Below, in pieces: positions 34,439 to 42,969 of a stretch of DNA of 64,000 bases. Made by a program: the position numbers and the translations under genes. This DNA comes from GYS-P2D sp964414425 (GTDB lineage: Bacteria > Bacteroidota > Bacteroidia > Chitinophagales > Saprospiraceae). The notes below the pieces were generated by a model. It did no database searches, was not told where the DNA came from, and saw nothing but the letters and a program-made list of their open reading frames with translations. The stretch spans positions 9,033 to 73,032 of the forward strand of contig CAYPWL010000015.1 in assembly GCA_964414425.1 (NCBI GenBank), read 5' to 3'. The stretch's first letter is position 1, and each line of letters begins with the position of its first letter.

Positions 34439-36247
34439 TTAGATGTTGTCTCCGCGTAAAATTCTGAAGCGCTTCCTCGCTTCGATAGAAAACGTACTAT
34501 CAGGATAATCGATAAACAAGGTTTGATAAAGTTCTTTAGCCTTTTCGTCGTTATCTAGCACTTCATCATACAATACCGCCAAGTTAAATATGGCATTATC
34601 AGCACGAATCTCTTCTGGATACTCTTCGATGATTCTTTGATAATAATCTACGGCATTATCGATATCCCCCATCACAGTATACTGTACAGCCTTGGCATAA
34701 TAGACGTCATCTATAAGGGTATGATCATTATATACTAATCCGATGCTATCTAATTTATTAAACGCCTCGTCTACACGATTCTGAAATAACAATAACTCTG
34801 CCTCACTAAATAATGCCAATGGTGCATAAGTCGTGTCCAGATTGGCATTGTCCATTATAAACACAGACAAGTCAATGGCATCGTTAGAGATCAGCCTTGT
34901 CGTAGCGGATTTCAATATGTCAAACTGCTCTTGGGCCCACTCAAAATCACCTATGTAATAGCTCAACTTGGCATTCTTGAATCGTGCCTTTTCACCCAAG
35001 TGATCTTCTCTAAACTCTTTATCAACCTGGCTATAGAGCAATGTAGATTCCCATACTTCACCAGACATCAGATAGTAATCTGCTAAGTCCAGCTTTGCAT
35101 TGGCCTTTACATAATTATTGATGCCAGGATACTTGATGACCTCATTTAAGATCTTAACCCCTGCATCTAAATCATTAATATATCGAGCCTCTAACTCCGC
35201 CAGCTTGAGTGATACCAGTGATGACTGACTGTTACGTCCATAAGTATCTAAATAATCGATATACTCGGCTTTGAGTGAGTTGAGGTCCTCCGTAGTGTAG
35301 GTCCCAGATATTATTTTCTTTCTCTTAGTATCCAGCAATTGCTTCTTAGCATCGAGGTAATAGCTGTTTATATTTTCCTTAGTATCAATGATATATTGAT
35401 ACGCTTTTATAGCTGTATCATAGTCTTTATCGTTTTTGGCGATACGGGCCAGGTTATATATACGCTGACCGTTTTCGTCTAAGCGTTTGTCTAACGCTCT
35501 TGCTTGTCGCAAGGCTTTAGTGTATTGCTTATTATGTACGAATACCCATTGAATCATCTCAGGATAAAATAGATTCTCCGGTTCATTCTGCACTTTGGCA
35601 TAGAGCTCTGCCCGCAGCGCTTCATAATCCTCCTCACTTATGAGATACTTAGTGAAATAATTCTGTACTGATGATATCCTCTCTGGCGTCGCTGCCGAGC
35701 TTGCTAAGAAGTATTTGATCATTTCAGGTTTCTTGTTTTTACGCCTGTAGAGCTCTGCTATATTATAAGCGTATAAGCCATTATTATTGCTAAGCTCTTC
35801 TCCTTTGAGGAAGGTTTCAAGGGCGAGGTCGTATTTAGTGAGCCGACTGAAGGAGTTGCCCAGTCTGCTGATTGCATTTCGATTTTCCGGTGTCAATTTG
35901 GATATGGCTAATCTAAACTGCTCATCCGCTTCGTCAGTGCGACCCTGTCGTTCACGGAGATTACCATATGCTACGTGCAGTTCGATATTGCGAGGATATT
36001 GCTTGATAGACTTCTGCAATGAAGTTTCTGCAGTTTCATAATCCTCTAAGGCAAGCAGAGACTCGATATATTGATTGAAATAATATTCATTAAATCCCTT
36101 CTGCTCGGCAAGCTTCTTATACAATGCTGCAGACTTCTCATATTCGCCCGCCTTGTAATAGTGGCTGGCCAACTTGGCATCTTGCTGACCCATCAAGGAG
36201 ACAGCGCTCCATGCGATCACCAGTATTATTGAAAATAGACCTCTCAT
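34439..36247 (-). CDS. Secreted tetratricopeptide repeat protein
   Basis: A 602-residue protein with a signal peptide (GLFSIILVIAWSAVSLMGQ) and tandem TPR units over almost its whole length. Clear examples are ASHYYKAGEYEKSAALYKKL at the start and YYQRIIEEYPEEIRADNAIF near the end. The last unit, DYPDSTFSIEARKRFR, is typical of BamD/YbgF-like repeat ends. It probably acts in the periplasm or at the outer membrane as a scaffold. It is co-oriented with the M50 protease, 21 bases apart, and lies after the TonB gene terminator. Confidence 0.85.
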   Translation of the reverse strand: MRGLFSIILVIAWSAVSLMGQQDAKLASHYYKAGEYEKSAALYKKLAEQKGFNEYYFNQYIESLLALEDYETAETSLQKSIKQYPRNIELHVAYGNLRERQGRTDEADEQFRLAISKLTPENRNAISRLGNSFSRLTKYDLALETFLKGEELSNNNGLYAYNIAELYRRKNKKPEMIKYFLASSAATPERISSVQNYFTKYLISEEDYEALRAELYAKVQNEPENLFYPEMIQWVFVHNKQYTKALRQARALDKRLDENGQRIYNLARIAKNDKDYDTAIKAYQYIIDTKENINSYYLDAKKQLLDTKRKKIISGTYTTEDLNSLKAEYIDYLDTYGRNSQSSLVSLKLAELEARYINDLDAGVKILNEVIKYPGINNYVKANAKLDLADYYLMSGEVWESTLLYSQVDKEFREDHLGEKARFKNAKLSYYIGDFEWAQEQFDILKSATTRLISNDAIDLSVFIMDNANLDTTYAPLALFSEAELLLFQNRVDEAFNKLDSIGLVYNDHTLIDDVYYAKAVQYTVMGDIDNAVDYYQRIIEEYPEEIRADNAIFNLAVLYDEVLDNDEKAKELYQTLFIDYPDSTFSIEARKRFRILRGDNI

Positions 36248-36312
36248 AATATCATCATGTACTCTCTCTAACGATCATCTTCGAGATTAAGTTGCTATAT
36301 AATTACATAACG

Positions 36313-36346
36313 AAAAAAACCCTGTCGCTATAAGCAACAGGGTTTT
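36313..36346 (-). terminator. Terminator of the first tonB gene (minus strand)
   Basis: AAAACCCTGT (36316-36325) pairs perfectly with ACAGGGTTTT (36337-36346) around an 11-base loop. Read on the minus strand, the stem is followed by a run of T, so it ends transcripts from the 36380-37306 gene. Confidence 0.88.
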
Positions 36347-36379
36347 GTATTCTTCGATTTATGTCGCCCTTAGACGATA

Positions 36380-37306
36380 TTAACTTTGTAGTTTGAAGGT
36401 CACTGGTAAGGTGTACAGTACACGTACTGATGAACCACGTTGTTTACCAGGAGTCCATTTTGATGGTAGATTATTCATATTGTCTACCACTTTTAGAGCC
36501 GCTTGCCCACAACCTGCACCGATATCCCTTACAATCTTGGTATCAGTTACAGAACCATCTTTCTCTACGACAAACTGGATATATACCCTTCCCTCTACAC
36601 CATTTTCTCTGGCGATGGCGGGATATTTCAAGTTCTTGTAGAGATACTCTAACAATTTCTTGTCAGCGCAAGCTTTTCTATCTGCCGCAGATCCACCGGC
36701 GTTTTCACACCCAGGAAATCGTGGCATCTCCTCCACGACCTTAAATATCTCCTCTACTTCCGGCTCTGGTGGTGGCGGCGGTGGAGGTGGCGGTGGTGGC
36801 GGAGCATCTTTCTTAGGCTCCGGCGGAGGTGGTTCGTCAAATACTGTTTCTTCTTCTACTGTCTGATCTTCAAATTCAGGCTGTTCTTCTTCCTCGATTT
36901 CTTCCTCTGGAACCTCTTCTATCACCGGTGGTGGTGGTGGAGGCGGTGGAGGTGGTGGCTCAGCCGTACGTGGTGGTTCTATCTCGATTTCCTCATCTAT
37001 ATCGAGACTATACTGAGAGACATCAACGATCTCCTCATAATTAGTCCAGCTAAATGCGAGAACCGTAAGACCTAATGCGGCCGCCAACCCAAAACGAAAT
37101 AGAGTACCGCTATGTCTGAAGACATTTACGTCTGGATACTTAGCTCTTGACTTGAGTGGAGACGAGAATGTCGTATCCCGGTATTTTTCAGACAACCCTT
37201 CTTTGGTGCCGAAAACATTCCTCAAGACAAAAATTAAGGCCAAGACAATCAGGATTAGGGCTCCAAAGCCTCCGAGTACTCCTGATGCAGGTAATGCGAT
37301 GTCCAT
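36380..37306 (-). CDS. Energy transducer TonB (copy 1)
   Basis: Couples the proton-motive force to TonB-dependent outer-membrane receptors. The 308 residues contain an N-terminal membrane segment (~8-30), a second hydrophobic segment around 70-86 (RFGLAAALGLTVLAFSW), a Pro/Glu linker with two runs of prolines (PPPPPPPPPPPP), and the C-terminal TonB domain with EEMPRFPGCE, LEYLYKNLKYP and GRVYIQFVVEKDG, ending YTLPVTFKLQS. The proline runs are unusually long. The copy 2 gene lies upstream on the same strand, 216 bases away. Confidence 0.9.
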   Translation of the reverse strand: MDIALPASGVLGGFGALILIVLALIFVLRNVFGTKEGLSEKYRDTTFSSPLKSRAKYPDVNVFRHSGTLFRFGLAAALGLTVLAFSWTNYEEIVDVSQYSLDIDEEIEIEPPRTAEPPPPPPPPPPPVIEEVPEEEIEEEEQPEFEDQTVEEETVFDEPPPPEPKKDAPPPPPPPPPPPPEPEVEEIFKVVEEMPRFPGCENAGGSAADRKACADKKLLEYLYKNLKYPAIARENGVEGRVYIQFVVEKDGSVTDTKIVRDIGAGCGQAALKVVDNMNNLPSKWTPGKQRGSSVRVLYTLPVTFKLQS

Positions 37307-37521
37307 AAACCTCAGTTTTGTGTTAGGTTAAAAAATAAGTACGCTGTTTGAGCGCCCATAATATTACTATTTAAATCAATTATCTCAAAAGATCGTTACG
37401 ACAATCACTGTTGAAATATATCGGTAAAAACCGCATCAACAATTATATATGTCAGTACTACCACTTTTAAGGTACTTAAGTTTTGTGACATATGCCTTTG
37501 CATATCGCACAATACAACTTC

Positions 37522-38442
37522 CTAATTCTGCAATGTAAAGGTTACAGGCAGCGTGTAAAGCACACGTACCACTGATCCTTGTTTCTTGCCAGGGGTCCAC
37601 TTAGCAGGAAGGTTATTCATCTCCTCCACTACTTTAAGTGCGGATTGTCCTAATCCTGCCTCAGCATCTCTTACGATCTTGGCCCCGCTGATGGAGCCAT
37701 CTTTCTCTACGACAAACTGGATATACACCCGTCCTTGCACTCCGTTTTCTCTGGCTATTACCGGATACTTCAAGTTCTTGTATAGATATTCCAATAGTTT
37801 TTTATCAGAACAAGCCTTACGATCTTCTATAGAACCGCCCGTGCTCTCACAACCTGGAAATCGAGGCATCTCTTCTACAAATTTTTCAATTTCATCGATG
37901 TCATCATCCGGTCCTTCAGGCAGAGGCGGTGGTGGCACAGGAGTAAACTTTTTCTTTGGCTCTGAAACTGGCACTTCCTCGAAAGAAAAATCGTCCTCAA
38001 TACTCGGCGGCTCATACTCAGGCTGCTCATCAGGAATCTCATCCTCAGGAACCTCCTCTATAATTGGCTCGGCTGGTGGTGGCTTTATCTCTGGAGGTGT
38101 CACATGAGTTATTGGTGGCTCAATCTGATCAAAGGACTCGTCCATAGCGCCATAATTCTCTGGCACGAAAACTCCATCATAAGTTGTCCAATTAAAAGCA
38201 ATCATTGAGAAGGCCAATGCCGCTGCCAATCCAAATCTCAACAAGCTGCCGTTAAGTCTAAAGACATTGACTTCAGGATATTTTGTCCGAGAAGAGGGCT
38301 CAGCAGATTTGTTTCTATCCCTTGACGCCAGGTTTTCCTTAGTGCCAAATACGATCCTTAGTACAACTATCGAACTTAATATGATCAGGGCCAACGCTGC
38401 TATCCCAACGAGGACTCCTGACACAGATAATGCGATATCCAT
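37522..38442 (-). CDS. Energy transducer TonB (copy 2, paralogue)
   Basis: A 306-residue paralogue of the neighbouring TonB, with the same N-terminal and second membrane segments and a C-terminal domain that is close to identical over long runs (EEMPRFPGCE, LEYLYKNLKYP, GRVYIQFVVEKDGS). The central linker is different: shorter proline runs and more acidic residues (DDIDEIEKF). The tandem arrangement suggests duplication followed by divergence of the linker. It precedes copy 1 and follows a VanZ-like gene in the same orientation. Confidence 0.9.
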   Translation of the reverse strand: MDIALSVSGVLVGIAALALIILSSIVVLRIVFGTKENLASRDRNKSAEPSSRTKYPEVNVFRLNGSLLRFGLAAALAFSMIAFNWTTYDGVFVPENYGAMDESFDQIEPPITHVTPPEIKPPPAEPIIEEVPEDEIPDEQPEYEPPSIEDDFSFEEVPVSEPKKKFTPVPPPPLPEGPDDDIDEIEKFVEEMPRFPGCESTGGSIEDRKACSDKKLLEYLYKNLKYPVIARENGVQGRVYIQFVVEKDGSISGAKIVRDAEAGLGQSALKVVEEMNNLPAKWTPGKKQGSVVRVLYTLPVTFTLQN

Positions 38443-38447
38443 AATTC

Positions 38448-38819
38448 CTAGTTTAGTATACGATTCATAATTACGTAGGCCCCAATGGCGCCCACCGTAT
38501 TAGCTATCATATCTAATATCTCAAAGGATCGCTCTGATATATATAGTTGTGTGACTTCAGTTAATAATGCGAAAACAATTACACCTATCAGGACCGTCGC
38601 TCGTGAGATCGTTAGATTTTGTTCTCTATGTGCCTTTGCGCATAGGACGTACAACGTTGCGAAAAGGAATAGGTGAATAAGCTTGTCTGCACCTGGAGGT
38701 AATAAAGAGTCTTGGACTACGATATCCGTCGGTGGTGTCCACAGCAGTACCATAATCACTACTGACCAGCATCCTGCGAGAGTAGTGTATGGCTTACACC
38801 ATATATCCTTCACTCTCAT
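38448..38819 (-). CDS. VanZ-like family membrane protein
   Basis: A 123-residue protein with four hydrophobic segments. The DKLIHLFLFATLYVL motif and the charged ILDMIANTVGAIGAY helix are typical of the VanZ-like family, whose members are linked to teicoplanin resistance in enterococci but have no defined role in most bacteria. It ends five bases before the start of the second TonB gene and probably belongs to the same transcript. Confidence 0.88.
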   Translation of the reverse strand: MRVKDIWCKPYTTLAGCWSVVIMVLLWTPPTDIVVQDSLLPPGADKLIHLFLFATLYVLCAKAHREQNLTISRATVLIGVIVFALLTEVTQLYISERSFEILDMIANTVGAIGAYVIMNRILN

Positions 38820-38849
38820 AGATGCAACTACAGTAGATTATGGTGCGTG

Positions 38850-39239
38850 TTAAGAAATTAAATTTTTATAATCGCTCGCAGACAGGAGTTCTGCAGCCTC
38901 CGATTCATCTGATATTTCGATCTTGATAATCCAGCCCTTACCATATGGATCTTCATTGATCAAGCCTGGATTATCTCCTTCTTCTTCATTAAGCTGGTCA
39001 TTGAATTCTATGACCTTGCCCGCCAATGGCATGAATAGATCTGACGTAGTCTTAACAGCCTCGACAGTACCAAAGACTTCATCTTTAGCAACATCTTCGC
39101 CAACTGTCTCAATCTCTACATAGACGATTTCTCCGAGCTCACTTTGTGCATGTTCTGTGATACCGATAGTGGCGATTCCATCCTTGATAGATACCCACTC
39201 ATGCTCTTTGGTATATTTTAATTCTTCTGGAAAAGTCAT
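38850..39239 (-). CDS. gcvH: Glycine cleavage system H protein
   Basis: Carries the lipoyl arm that shuttles the aminomethyl group in glycine cleavage. The 129 residues have KYTKEHEWVSI at the start and the lipoylation region GTVEAVKTTSDLFMPLAGKV, with the lipoyl lysine in EAVKTTSD. The end KGWIIKIEISDESE fits. It is two bases downstream of the citrate synthase gene on the same strand; the gcvT, gcvP and lipA genes are not in the window. Confidence 0.97.
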   Translation of the reverse strand: MTFPEELKYTKEHEWVSIKDGIATIGITEHAQSELGEIVYVEIETVGEDVAKDEVFGTVEAVKTTSDLFMPLAGKVIEFNDQLNEEEGDNPGLINEDPYGKGWIIKIEISDESEAAELLSASDYKNLIS

Positions 39240-39241
39240 TT

Positions 39242-40552
39242 TTAGCTTGCCTTTATAGTTTCTCTAACCCAATCCATAGTTACCGACTTAGGTCTCTCAA
39301 GAGGGAAACCTAATGCACGTGACCAGCATAAGGATACTAATACTCCAAGTGCACGAGACACACCAAATAGTACGGTATAATAGGTATACTCTTTTAACCC
39401 AAAGTGTACTAATAAAGCCCCCGAGTGAGCGTCAACATTAGGCCATGGATTTTTAACTTTTCCTAAGCTATCTAAGATTGGTGGCACCACTTCGAATAAC
39501 TTCCATACAACATTGACAATATTAGAGTCTGGCAGGTTGCGCTCAGCAAAACCCTTTTGTGCCGTAAATCTTGGATCTGGTTGGCGCAATACTGCATGCC
39601 CATATCCAGGTATTACCTTGCCGCTATCAAGCGTCTTCTGTACAAATTCTGCGATCTGCTCTTTAGAAGGGTCATCAGTTCCAAGCTCCTCTAACATTTC
39701 AAATATGAACTTGATCACTTCTTGATTAGCCAATCCATGTAGTGGACCAGCCAAACTATTCATTCCTCCGGCAAGAGACATATACGTACTGCTGAGTGTA
39801 GACCCAACTAAGTGAGTAGTGTGTGCCGAAGCATTACCTCCCTCGTGATCTGCATGTATCGTGAGATATAATCTCATCAGGCTCATGAACTTTGGATCAT
39901 TGATCCCCAACTGATGAGCAAAGTTTCCTGACCAGTCTAAACTGTTATCTGGACTGATCTGCTTATTACCATGAAATGACTTTCTATAGATGTAGGCGGC
40001 AACTCTTGGCAACTTAGCAACGAGGTTCATCGTGTCCTCATATGTCGCATCCCAATAGTCATGCTTGGTCATGCTGCCCTCGGCATATCTCTGACTGAAC
40101 ACACTCTCTGACTCCATAGATACTATAGCAGCACTGAATTGTACCATAGGGTGGGTGTCATCTGGCAATGCATCTAACATATCAAATGTGTGCTGTGGCA
40201 CTGCTCCACGTCGCTCCCACTCATCGCTCAACCACTTGACATCTTCTGCTGTAGGTAGCTCACCTGTCAACATAAGCCAAAACAAACCCTCAGGCAGGGG
40301 CTCATTATCTCCCTCACGAGTAGGAAGAATCTCTCTGAGCTGTGGGATGTTATATCCTCTAAAACGGATACCTTCTTCTGCGTCAAGATTAGATGCTGTC
40401 CACACCATACTTTTGACACCTCTCATCCCTCCGAAGACTTGTGCTAAAGTAACCTCGCCAACTGTTTTTCCTCCATGTTCCTTGAGCAAAGCTTTGACTT
40501 CTGTCTTTAATTCGTCAGCCTTTGCTTTAAATAGTTCCTTCAGTTTGTCCAT
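39242..40552 (-). CDS. Citrate synthase, eukaryotic (mitochondrial) type
   Basis: Condenses acetyl-CoA and oxaloacetate at the entry to the TCA cycle. The 436 residues match the mature mitochondrial enzyme in length, opening and motifs. The catalytic residues are His272 in PLHGLANQEV, His319 in GYGHAVLRQPDPR and Asp374 in NVDAHSGAL, the same spacing as His274, His320 and Asp375 of pig heart enzyme. The sequence is therefore a type I dimeric form rather than the NADH-inhibited hexameric form of many Gram-negatives. A promoter-like box lies upstream and gcvH follows in the same unit. Confidence 0.96.
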   Translation of the reverse strand: MDKLKELFKAKADELKTEVKALLKEHGGKTVGEVTLAQVFGGMRGVKSMVWTASNLDAEEGIRFRGYNIPQLREILPTREGDNEPLPEGLFWLMLTGELPTAEDVKWLSDEWERRGAVPQHTFDMLDALPDDTHPMVQFSAAIVSMESESVFSQRYAEGSMTKHDYWDATYEDTMNLVAKLPRVAAYIYRKSFHGNKQISPDNSLDWSGNFAHQLGINDPKFMSLMRLYLTIHADHEGGNASAHTTHLVGSTLSSTYMSLAGGMNSLAGPLHGLANQEVIKFIFEMLEELGTDDPSKEQIAEFVQKTLDSGKVIPGYGHAVLRQPDPRFTAQKGFAERNLPDSNIVNVVWKLFEVVPPILDSLGKVKNPWPNVDAHSGALLVHFGLKEYTYYTVLFGVSRALGVLVSLCWSRALGFPLERPKSVTMDWVRETIKAS

Positions 40553-40591
40553 AATCGAGCGTTACTTTATAATCAGTTGCGTAATGTGTTG

Positions 40592-40599
40592 CAAAAATA
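40592..40599 (-). promoter_or_regulatory. Putative -7 promoter element of the citrate synthase gene
   Basis: The minus strand reads TATTTTTG, matching TAnnTTTG, 39 bases before the ATG and followed by CAACAC. No -33 TTG was seen. Confidence 0.5.
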
Positions 40600-40674
40600 G
40601 TGCTGATATAGAGATTTGTTCTCTTCCCAGCTTATTTAATTATATAATTATAATCTGAGGATAAAAGTTTTGAA

Positions 40675-41268
40675 ATGTATCTGATTCAAGAAGTTCTTGT
40701 AAGCGAGGAAGTGTTTAGTCGACAGTTCGTGTGTCATATCGACAAGTGCAAGGGTGCATGCTGTTGGGAAGGCGACTATGGGGCTCCAATCGCTAAAGAC
40801 GAAATCGAGCAAATCAAGAATGCCTATCCCAAAGTCAAAAAATATCTCTCAGAAACGGCTATCGCGCAAATAGAGAAACAAGGCGTAGCTCCCTATGACA
40901 AAGAATACGGCGGTGAGGTAACCCCACTGATGGAGGATAAATCCTGTGCATTCTTGCTCAAGGATGATTCGGGCGTAGCAGTGTGCTCCTTTCAGAAAGC
41001 TCATCAAACTGGTGAAACAGATTTTATCAAACCCGTTTCCTGCCAACTCTATCCACTCCGAGTAACCAGTAATGAAGCTTCGGGATTTGAGGCGATCAAC
41101 TATGATGAGTGGGATATCTGTAGTGCTGCGTGCAATTTAGGGGCAGACCTATCTATGCCCGTGTTCAGGTTTGTCAAGGATGCCATCATCCGAAAGTACG
41201 GGACCAAGTTCTATGAGGAGATGGAAAATATTTTTGGAGATAGGTATGAGGGACATAGTACTTCATAA
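40675..41268 (+). CDS. DUF3109 family protein
   Basis: A 197-residue protein of the DUF3109 family, with several conserved cysteines. Near the start it has FVCHIDKCKGACCWEGDYGAP, and further on DKSCAFL, AVCSFQ, PVSCQLYPL and DICSAACNLG. The cysteine pattern suggests a bound metal or iron-sulfur cluster, but the function is not known. It is monocistronic, divergent from the citrate synthase gene. Confidence 0.9.
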   Translation: MYLIQEVLVSEEVFSRQFVCHIDKCKGACCWEGDYGAPIAKDEIEQIKNAYPKVKKYLSETAIAQIEKQGVAPYDKEYGGEVTPLMEDKSCAFLLKDDSGVAVCSFQKAHQTGETDFIKPVSCQLYPLRVTSNEASGFEAINYDEWDICSAACNLGADLSMPVFRFVKDAIIRKYGTKFYEEMENIFGDRYEGHSTS

Positions 41269-41300
41269 GACGAATCTCCTTTGGATTCATCTTGACTAAT

Positions 41301-41786
41301 CTACTTATTAAAGATTGCTGGGTTCTCCAAGAGCCTAATTAGAACTGATTCATCAGCACTATTTTTACGATACAACAATCCTATATAATACATTGAATCA
41401 TCGTTTTCATACTCTCTTGTAAGTAGAACTATGTTTGCTTTTGGACCTCTATTATGCCATCGTTTAAAAAGACGTTGGCCAATTATTGCATCATACTCAT
41501 ATGACGAACAGATGTAAATTATACAAAACATATTTTCTGCAAGCAGATATTCAATAAGGCCTGCAATAGTAATCTCTATTCTCTCATCATAAGCTTTATC
41601 CTCGGATTTAGTGTCACTGACTACTTCAAAGCTCAATTCTTTGAAACTTAGCTCAAAAGGCTCAATGATGAGATGGGAGGCATCAGATACTAATACATTG
41701 TAAGTCAGACCTCGTTCCGTCTCAAAGGTATAGACACCATTCTCTGCATTGTAGACTTTGTATGGTAATGACTCAAATAATTTCAA
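41301..41786 (-). CDS. DUF6169 family protein (TTG start)
   Basis: A 161-residue soluble protein of the Bacteroidota-specific DUF6169 type, judged from YTFETERGLTYNVLV near the start and FCIIYICSSYEYDAIIGQRLFKRW (written here in parts) around residues 87-110. No catalytic motif is evident. The only fitting start is a TTG at 41786, and the stop of a 44-residue lysine-rich ORF lies five bases before it on the same strand, so translation is probably coupled. The pair has a possible toxin-antitoxin or regulator-effector layout. Function is unknown. Confidence 0.7.
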   Translation of the reverse strand: MKLFESLPYKVYNAENGVYTFETERGLTYNVLVSDASHLIIEPFELSFKELSFEVVSDTKSEDKAYDERIEITIAGLIEYLLAENMFCIIYICSSYEYDAIIGQRLFKRWHNRGPKANIVLLTREYENDDSMYYIGLLYRKNSADESVLIRLLENPAIFNK

Positions 41787-41791
41787 AGAGA

Positions 41792-41926
41792 TTACAATAT
41801 TCTTTTAGCCTTTGATAGGTCAAAAGTTTTATTTCGCAAGTCTTCGAGCCTTTTCTTTTTATCAGCTATATGCTTGTCAAAAATCTTGGCGACCTTCTTA
41901 TTAATCTTGATAGGTTTAGTGTTCAT
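41792..41926 (-). CDS. Small lysine-rich protein upstream of DUF6169
   Basis: A 44-residue ORF, MNTKPIKINKKVAKIFDKHI followed by a charged helical stretch to KAKRIL, with an ATG start at 41926 and a TAA stop at 41792-41794. It is basic and predicted helical. The short spacing to the DUF6169 start, same strand, and the poor TTG start downstream support real expression. Because it is short, only comparison with relatives could confirm it. Confidence 0.55.
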   Translation of the reverse strand: MNTKPIKINKKVAKIFDKHIADKKKRLEDLRNKTFDLSKAKRIL

Positions 41927-42118
41927 ATCATTAGATTATACTCTTCATTCAACACAAACAGTAATTCGAAAGTGCCAAAAATGTAATTAAAAGTAAAGCA
42001 CTGTAAATAAAAGGATGGCAATGAAACCTAAGATCAAATACACTCAAGTAATAAGATGGCCTGCAACATGACAAGATTTGAGCACATGTTACTTATTGAT
42101 AGTCACTAAAACAACAAA

Positions 42119-42142
42119 CCCCCTATCTGTTAAGATAGAGGG
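42119..42142 (-). terminator. Terminator-like hairpin downstream of tRNA-Cys
   Basis: A stem CCCCCTATC / GATAGAGGG (one mismatch) around TGTTAA, followed on the minus strand by TTTGTTGTTTT. It lies seven bases past the tRNA 3' end. Confidence 0.65.
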
Positions 42143-42148
42143 TCTTTG

Positions 42149-42219
42149 AGGTCGGAAGCGGATTCGAACCGCTGTACGAGGTTTTGCAGACCTCTGCCTA
42201 GCCACTCGGCCACCCGACC
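42149..42219 (-). tRNA. tRNA-Cys (anticodon GCA)
   Basis: On the minus strand the acceptor GGTCGGG pairs with TCCGACC and the discriminator is T, as expected for tRNA-Cys. The anticodon stem-loop contains CTGCAAA, giving GCA, and the T arm has GGTTCGAATCC. CCA is not encoded. Confidence 0.97.
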
Positions 42220-42279
42220 ATTTTTTATGGTCGGCAAATATAGATTAATTCTTGCCACGGTGGCAAAATCATCATGAGC

Positions 42280-42927
42280 TTATTTGACGGTTTTCTTTTT
42301 TGCAGAAATTTCTTTTTTGATAACTCCAAGCTTATATCGAGCCACTAAATCGAATGTCGTAGCCGTAATAGCCAAGCTTAAGATGGCTATTGAATTAACA
42401 AGAATCAAAGACCAATTGAGCTCATTCTCCGTGATTCCATACTTGAAGTAATATACTCCCCCGAATATAGCGCAAGACAAGATGAGCACTATGGCCACTA
42501 ACCTTAGATCAGTATATTTTTGTTTTAACTTCTGGCGGATCGCATTTTTATGAAGCTCGCCATACACCTGATCTTTAGGATTTAATCCTATGAGCTGACG
42601 ACTGAGATGAGCTGCGTTATCATAATCTCCCATGTGGTACGTCGATGCGGCCTTGAGAAATACAAGCTCAGCAAAATTATCCTCTTGGGAGTAAGAAATA
42701 TTATTTAAGAATACATACTCAATTAAGTCATCAACTTCTACAAGTACTTTCTCATATCGTCCAATATCAAATAGCGCATTGACAAATTCGTACTTCAAAA
42801 AGTACTGCTGCTCCTCGTCCAACGAGAAAATCTGTTCACTCCGTTGTTCATAGAAGCGAATCTTCTCTAAGTAGTCATTGGGCTCAATGTCTTGGTACTC
42901 TTCGAATATTTGTTCTGCGTCTCTCAT
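42280..42927 (-). CDS. TPR-like protein with two C-terminal membrane helices
   Basis: A 215-residue protein whose N-terminal ~130 residues are helical with TPR-like repeats (FVNALFDIGRYEKVLVEVDD; AASTYHMGDYDNAAHLSRQL). Two hydrophobic segments follow at ~142-161 and ~170-190, then a short basic tail. It is likely an inner-membrane adapter with the repeats in the cytosol. No known family. It ends 60 bases before tRNA-Cys and lies 42 bases downstream of nadK on the same strand. Confidence 0.65.
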   Translation of the reverse strand: MRDAEQIFEEYQDIEPNDYLEKIRFYEQRSEQIFSLDEEQQYFLKYEFVNALFDIGRYEKVLVEVDDLIEYVFLNNISYSQEDNFAELVFLKAASTYHMGDYDNAAHLSRQLIGLNPKDQVYGELHKNAIRQKLKQKYTDLRLVAIVLILSCAIFGGVYYFKYGITENELNWSLILVNSIAILSLAITATTFDLVARYKLGVIKKEISAKKKTVK

Positions 42928-42969
42928 CTGCTTACTAAAAATAAGAACTATTTTTTTTATTATAATGCC

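Noticed and set aside
36660..36866. Glycine-rich plus-strand frame with repeated GGTGG units opposite the first tonB gene
   Set aside because: It is the reverse of the proline-run linker of TonB; the repetition reflects proline codons, not a separate gene or CRISPR array.
38850..40660. Search for a glycine riboswitch upstream of gcvH
   Set aside because: Only two bases separate gcvH from citrate synthase, and the region before citrate synthase shows no tandem aptamer pattern.
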